A stretch of 64,000 bases of DNA from the NCBI RefSeq assembly GCF_036850765.1, contig NC_089490.1:105642574-105706573 (forward strand), given 5' to 3'. Both the position numbers and the translations under genes were made by a program. Below the pieces are notes generated by a model, which was not told the origin of the DNA, made no database searches, and was given only the letters and a program-made list of their open reading frames with translations. How positions within the stretch are numbered: position 1 is the first letter of the stretch; each line of letters begins with the position of its first letter. Below, in pieces: positions 57,186 through 64,000 of this stretch. The stretch comes from Saccopteryx bilineata (Eukaryota; Chordata; Mammalia; Chiroptera; Emballonuridae).

Positions 57186-59985
57186 AAGGTAGAGGTATAT
57201 AGTTTCCTATTTTTATACCTTTTACCTCTTATATGTATCAGCTGTAGAAGCAATCCTCCAAGTCTCTGAGAGAGCCCAGAGCTGTGCCCTCTAGTTAAAT
57301 CCCTCCACTCTTCCCAAATCAAGCCTGGCGGTGTGTTTATTCTTATCCTCCACTGTTCTCAGTAAGCCCTGGGCCTTCTGAAGCAAGCCCTGGCCAGGCA
57401 GTGAGAACCAGAGCCGTGCTCTGTAGCCATGGCCTTCCAGGCCTGCCAGGCTTCACCACGGAGGAGCAGTAATTACCTTTCTTCTTTGTGCTTAGAAGGT
57501 TGTGCTGAAGAATCAGTGGATTTAGGCAAATGTTTATGTCATCAGATTTTAGAGGAAGAAGGAAACTTGGAGAGGAATTTTTCAAGTGAGAAACCCCTAG
57601 AGGCTGCTTACCTATGTTCCCAACTGATAAACCGTGAAGGCTTATTTTGCATTTTTCGAATAGAAACACATCTAATCTGATGTCTTTGAACAAAGCACCG
57701 TACTCCAATTTTCCGGAAAGACCATCTTCTATGACACTGCAAATAGCTCCCGGCATGGCGAGCAAGAAAGGGACCTGGGCCAGGCAGCACAGCTGAGTCT
57801 GTCTAGTGATGGGTGCGTGACAGGTCTGGGACTCGGCCTGTGCTCTGCCCTTTCCCTAATGCTCCAAATGAAGAATGTTCAGAGAACTCTCAGGCCTTCA
57901 GAAAATACTACTTGAGCTTAGTCGTGTAAACTGGATGAATTGGTCCTTTCTGGAAGACTTATGGGCTTTATATTTTTCAGATATCTATTTGAATTCTCCT
58001 ATGCTCAAGAATTAGATATACCTTTAAAATTTGGGAAGTTTTAGAATCCCAATGTCAATCAAAGAAGACAAGTTCAGTGGTTTTTAGTTGAGGGCTTGCA
58101 GTTTGGGAATATATCCTCCTACCACATACCTGACGTTTCACAGGCAGGGGTCTGTGCCGCCAGGTTAGTGTGTGGCCTTGGGCAGGCCGGCCGGCCTTCA
58201 CTTCCCTGTGTGTGCAGTGGAAGTGATTCTTACCTCTTCAGGTGCTTTGAGGTTCACATGGAAGGTGCACTGAACACATCAAAGATACTAAGTAGTTCTG
58301 CTAGTCTGACTACCATCATCAAATCTAAGGGTATGGCCTGGCTCTCTGTCGTGGGCTGGGGGCAACAGGGTTGACTAAGATCCAGTTGCTGTGGTGGACA
58401 CAAGAGCACACCCACGTGAAATACAAGTCCTGCCTGGCCAGCTATGGTCTACGTTCCAGAGCCTTAGCATTGGGTTACAACTGGTAGACCAGCCCTGTGG
58501 AGTCAGGAGGCCTAGGAGGCATGCTGGGCTGTACCTCAGGTGGGCAAATGTGGGAATGGAGAGTGTCCAGGTGATATTTGGGAATGCAGGAAGGTGATGG
58601 GTTGAGGCATTATCAGAAAACAGAGAACTGGGGTTCCAGGCATGTTACTACTCCTTGTGCAACTATGACCCAGTTTCCACCACTAGTACATAAAGTAGGA
58701 ATTTGGATTTTGCAAGACTGGAAACTCAGTTGTCAGACTGGAAGGCAAGGTCAGGACTATATGAGCAGCCAAACTGCCTTGAAGCCACATCCTGAATTGG
58801 TGGCTGGAGGTTTTGAAATTCTTCTGCCTGAGCAGCCACAGTAGAGAGTGGGGACGGATGGCTGCCCCCTTATCAGAGGACGGAGGAGCTTTGGTAGAAA
58901 TGGGGGTTTGAGGAATTTGGGGACCAGGGAACCTGACAGCCACAAAGGAAGGCTTTTACAGAATTGAGGTTGGATTAGGTCTAATCATTGAATTTGAATT
59001 TGTCATTGAAATAATTGAATTTATTGGTGTCTTCTTTTAGAATATGTTATCTCCTGTAGGATTAGCAGTGTAGTCTACTTAGTACTTCTACAACTATAAA
59101 ATTTCAGAAGTGAATCCTCCCTTTGATCTAGTCATTGTTTCGTTACGGGGACATATTGGCACATTGTGCCAGACAGCTTCTAGTTGTAAGGAACTATAGT
59201 AAAGGATATGTAACATCACTGGCCCTTGGGCATCCTTAAGTCACTATAACTAACCCAAAACCACCACCAATAAAATGATGTCTGAGATTTGCTTAAACAC
59301 TTGGTTGTGTTTTTTTTTGTTTTTTTTTTTAAAAGAGGTATGTGAAATGCTGGTCATTGTAGCTAGATGATTGGCACATGGAGGGGGTGGGGTGAGTTAA
59401 CACCATCCTGTTCCATTCCTGGTGGAGAAACAATGAGTTCTGCCTTTTCTCTTTATAGTGGTGGTAGATGGATGCCAGGCCGTAGGCTGGTCTCTGCAAC
59501 ACCCTCACACACACCTGCCCCCAGCACTGGTCCTCTTGACATCCTAACCACAGTGGTTTCTGCAGTCATTTTCTTTTTTTTAATTAACCCTCTCTCAAAT
59601 TTTGTCCCAGTTCTGACATTTTAAGATTCTGTGTATCAGGTATAAACTCTGTAGATGTCTCTAGGATGCTGCAAACCAATTTTTGTGCTATCATTCCCGC
59701 TCCAGAGGCTGGCCATTGGTTCTCATTGACTTGGTTTGGCCACTTCCTTGTGACTGAGCTAACCTAACCCTGAATCCAAGACTCCGACCCTCCATTTCCA
59801 TGATGGGGGTTTTCCACTTATGTGGGTTCTCTTGTTTTTCTTCTAAACCACAGCTTTCCTAGAACCTGCCTTCTTCCTTCCACCAGAGTATATTTTATCT
59901 CTAGCCTGGTTTTCCCCAGTCATTGATTAATGAATGACAAAGTTTGAATTTTATCCATCGCAACATTGTATTAGTGCCTTGATTC
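57186..59985. other. TXNRD1 intron, long repeat-poor block
   Basis: About 2.8 kb with no recognised element, the longest such stretch inside the gene. Frames at 57,343-57,765 (minus) and 58,096-58,844 (plus) have no recognisable homology or splice-bounded conserved peptide. Confidence 0.5.
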
Positions 59986-60002
59986 AAAAAATTAGTGTTA
60001 TT

Positions 60003-60347
60003 GGCCCTGGCCGGTTGGCTCAGTGGTAGAGCATCGACCTGGCGTGCGGAAGTCCCGGGTTCGATTCCCAGCCAGGGCACACAGGAGAGGCACCCATCTG
60101 CTTCTCCACCCCCCCTCCTTCCTCTCTGTCTCTTTCTTCCCCTCCCGCAGCCGAGGCTCCATTGGAGCAAAAAGATGGCCCGGGCGCTGGGGGTGGCTCT
60201 GGTCGCGACAGAGCAACGCCCCGGATGGGCAGAGCATCGCCCCCTGATGGGCGTGCCGGGTGGATCTCAGTCAGGCGCATGCGGGAGTCTGTTTGACTGC
60301 CTCCCCGTTTCCAGCTTCAGAAAAATACAAAAAAAAAAAATAAAATA
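60003..60347 (+). mobile_element. tRNA-headed SINE, family A
   Basis: Near full-length with an internal deletion; flanked by AAAAAATTAGTGTTAT (about 59,986 and 60,347). Confidence 0.92.
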
Positions 60348-60442
60348 AAAAAATTAGTGTTATGGTAGAATTTAAAAATCTTCCTCTCTTTGGAGAGGTG
60401 GGGACTTGGGGGACAGTGAGGCAGACTCAACATTCTTTGTTT

Positions 60443-60655
60443 AGATCAGGATTAGCAGACTGGGTTTGTCAGGGACCAGATAGTAAATATTTTAGGCTTC
60501 ATGGGCCATGTGGTCTCTGTCACAACTACTCACCTCTGCCATTGTAGCATGAAAAGCAGCCCTAGATAATTTGTAAGTAAATGATCCTGGGTTTATTTCA
60601 ATAAAACTTTATTATGGCTCATGGAGCCTTAGTTTGCAGCCCCTGGCCTAGGCAC
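60443..60655. mobile_element. MER5A-like hAT element
   Basis: A clear match to the MER5A pattern: CCAGATAGTAAATATTTTAG, TCTGTCACAACTACTCACC, then AATAAAACTTTATTATGG and TTTGCAGCCCCTGGCC. No coding content. Confidence 0.75.
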
Positions 60656-61055
60656 TATACCAGTGTAGTAACATCAAATCTGGCTACATCTGAGTCCCTT
60701 AGAGAGTATTACACATCCGGAGTCCTAAGCCTTACCACAACCCCTTGTTAACCCAAAAATTGGTATTTACAGTTGAAAGTAAAAGTCCTGTTCGTTTCCA
60801 GACAAAGAAGAAAAATGTTGAGAATGGTTATTTTAATCTTAAGAATTGCCAAGAAGCCTTGCATTATTTAGTATTAGGATAGTTTTCAAGAAAGGAAAGA
60901 ATGGGGATGAAATGGTTGTTCATGGACTTGAGATCAAGGACTTGTCCTTTTCGACTCAAAGCTCTGCTCATGTGTCCTGCATTAGTAGTAGTTCCTGGGA
61001 GAAGCTCTTTGCTGGGCAGTGAAAGCTAACCGTTCTGTCTTACTTCCTTGCGCAG

Positions 61056-61198
61056 TTACACATGACTGGGGAAGAATGACGGAGTCTGTGCAGAATCACA
61101 TTGGCTCTCTTAACTGGGGCTATCGAGTGGCTCTGCGGGAGAAGAAGGTCACCTATGAGAACGCATATGGCCAGTTCGTTGGTCCTCATAGGATTAAG
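61056..61198 (+). CDS. TXNRD1: TXNRD1 exon: FAD domain helical segment
   Basis: The exon is 143 bp; its first codon completes Val, and the peptide starts [20 protein letters not shown] and ends FVGPHRIK. It contains [19 protein letters not shown], characteristic of TXNRD1. The acceptor is CTTGCGCAG and the donor GTAATT. It ends in phase 0, matching the next exon. No disabling change is seen. Confidence 0.96.
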
Positions 61199-61394
61199 GT
61201 AATTGTGTGACAACCTGAGTAGCTGGTTTCAGTTTATTTGTGTGAGGCTTTGGTTGGAGGTGGGGGGGAAAGAGAAGGTGATTATCCTAATAAAAGTAGT
61301 AGCCACTGTGACCAAGAGTGTCCAGTGCAGCGATTTTGCCATCACGTCTTCTTACGGGGCTTTCTTTTGTGGAGTGGTGGAGGGTAAGAGTACC

Positions 61395-61590
61395 AGAGTC
61401 AGGGCCAGACTCTCAGGGTTGGAGTCTTGGCTCAGCCACTCACTAGCGTTGTGACCTTGGGTAAGTACTCAGAGCCTTAGTGTCTCTTGTGTCTTACCAA
61501 ACTTTTATGAGGATCATATTGGACAATGTGGTGAATGGCCTTCATTAATGGTAAAGTTTCCAGTTCTACAGGATAACAATTATTAAAAGC
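61395..61590 (+). repeat. MIR SINE
   Basis: TCTTGGCTCAGCCACTCACT, AGCGTTGTGACCTTGGGTAA and TTTTATGAGGATCATATTGG match MIR. It lies in the intron between the 61,056 and 61,611 exons. Confidence 0.7.
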
Positions 61591-61610
61591 TGACATTGGT
61601 TCCCTTGCAG

Positions 61611-61726
61611 ACAACAAATAACAAAGGCAAGGAAAAAATTTATTCTGCAGAGAGATTTCTCATTGCTACTGGTGAAAGGCCACGCTACTTGGGCATTCCT
61701 GGTGACAGAGAATACTGCATCAGCAG
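61611..61726 (+). CDS. TXNRD1: TXNRD1 exon: [14 protein letters not shown] segment
   Basis: This 116 bp exon encodes [20 protein letters not shown], then [18 protein letters not shown], with the final Ser split. The ATG-type motif ([10 protein letters not shown]) is the conserved strand and turn that closes the FAD site before the NADPH-binding domain in this family. It is bounded by CCCTTGCAG and GTAAGG. The frame is open and conserved. Confidence 0.96.
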
Positions 61727-63264
<1,538 letters not shown>

Positions 63265-63864
63265 TAAACCATTAGGAACAGTATAATTCCTCAATTGTGT
63301 GATGTATATAAACTTGTACCTGCCTACCACCTAAATAGCTTGTTCTTATTTACAGAATAATTTCTTCATTTCCTTCTCTTTCTTACCTTTGGCTCTCTTC
63401 TGTTTAATGCTTCTCTTTATGCATTCCTTTATTACCTTTGGCTGGCTATACTTTGTTTCTTCATACATACTAGTGATTTCAGTAAGAGTTCAAGACTAGG
63501 TTGATTTAAAAATTCCCATAAAACGTTTCTCCTCAGTATGCAATGTAGTCTATAGATGCACTGTATTGTTCTGGCTCCCCAAAAACAATGATCTAATTTT
63601 GGTACGTTGTCTGGCCTTTTTCCTCTTTTAATCTTGTTTTGAAAAGGCTGAATAATATGCCAAGTTATCATGGGACTTGTTAACATTACCACAGATGTTT
63701 GATAATATTATTGGCTCAAAAACTTCCTGTATTTCAGATGAATAGTTTCCTTTAGTTCAGGTAAGGATGGGACTGTTTTATTAAAGTTGAGGGATTTTAG
63801 CTGTCATTTTAAAAATTGCTCTGTGGGTTAATATAGTTTCACTTCATGCCCATGAATCTCTTAA

Positions 63865-64000
63865 TGTTAGTAGAGCATGGAACACTGGGGTCAGAATGAC
63901 CTGGATTTGATACTGTTCTGCCCAATTCTTTCTACATGAATTTGGGTGAATTACTCAAGCTCTCCAAGCTTCAGTTTTTTCTATAAAATTGGGATGATAG
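63865..64000 (+). repeat. MIR-like fragment at the window end
   Basis: AGAATGACCTGGATTTGATA, GGGTGAATTACTCAAGCTC and ATAAAATTGGGATGATAG follow MIR; cut by the window edge. Confidence 0.55.

Noticed and set aside
57343..57765. Minus-strand 140-codon frame in a repeat-poor intron block
   Set aside because: No recognisable domain, no promoter or splice signals; length is compatible with chance. Comparison across bats would settle it.

Overview
The window is mammalian nuclear DNA, almost certainly from a bat. About 45 copies of several tRNA-headed SINE families are scattered through it, together with bat-style nonautonomous DNA transposons (hAT and TA-flanked MITEs). These lie on the usual older placental background of L2, MIR, MER5-like and L1 debris. 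I cannot resolve the bat family from the sequence alone.

The locus is the 5' and central part of TXNRD1 (thioredoxin reductase 1) on the + strand, with the single-exon gene EID3 nested in one of its introns on the same strand. From left to right: 1-19.2 kb is repeat-rich DNA in which I see no exon. A GC-rich promoter/first-exon candidate lies at 19.2-19.5 kb; it carries antioxidant-response-like motifs and borders a ~160 bp inverted repeat. At 20.94-21.05 kb is the second half of the glutaredoxin (Grx) domain of the long TXNRD1 isoform, inside a CpG-rich patch. EID3, with its own CpG-rich promoter and poly(A) signal, occupies 35.6-37.2 kb. An alternative TXNRD1 N-terminal exon like that of the long mouse isoform lies at 46.1-46.4 kb. 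Six constitutive exons follow: 48,078 (FAD-binding glycine loop), 52,416, 55,342 (CVNVGC redox centre), 61,056, 61,611 and 62,946 (NADPH-binding fold). The remaining exons, including the dimer interface and the C-terminal selenocysteine, lie beyond the right edge.

The exons join in frame. The Grx exon (phase 0) and the 46.1 kb exon (phase 0) both splice to the exon at 48,078, but they cannot occur together, because reading from the Grx exon into the 46.1 kb exon meets a stop. The locus therefore encodes alternative N-termini on a common flavoprotein core, plus a short form from the ATG at 48,114. EID3 encodes an NSE4-family subunit of the SMC5/6 complex and is functionally separate.

I found no undescribed defence or mobile system. 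The points most worth a second look are the coexisting Grx-type and MPV-type N-terminal exons, a GC-AG splice donor, an inverted duplication beside the promoter, a sharp switch in SINE orientation at the gene boundary, a ~1.75 kb bipartite L1-associated insertion, and several nested transposon stacks that give relative ages.
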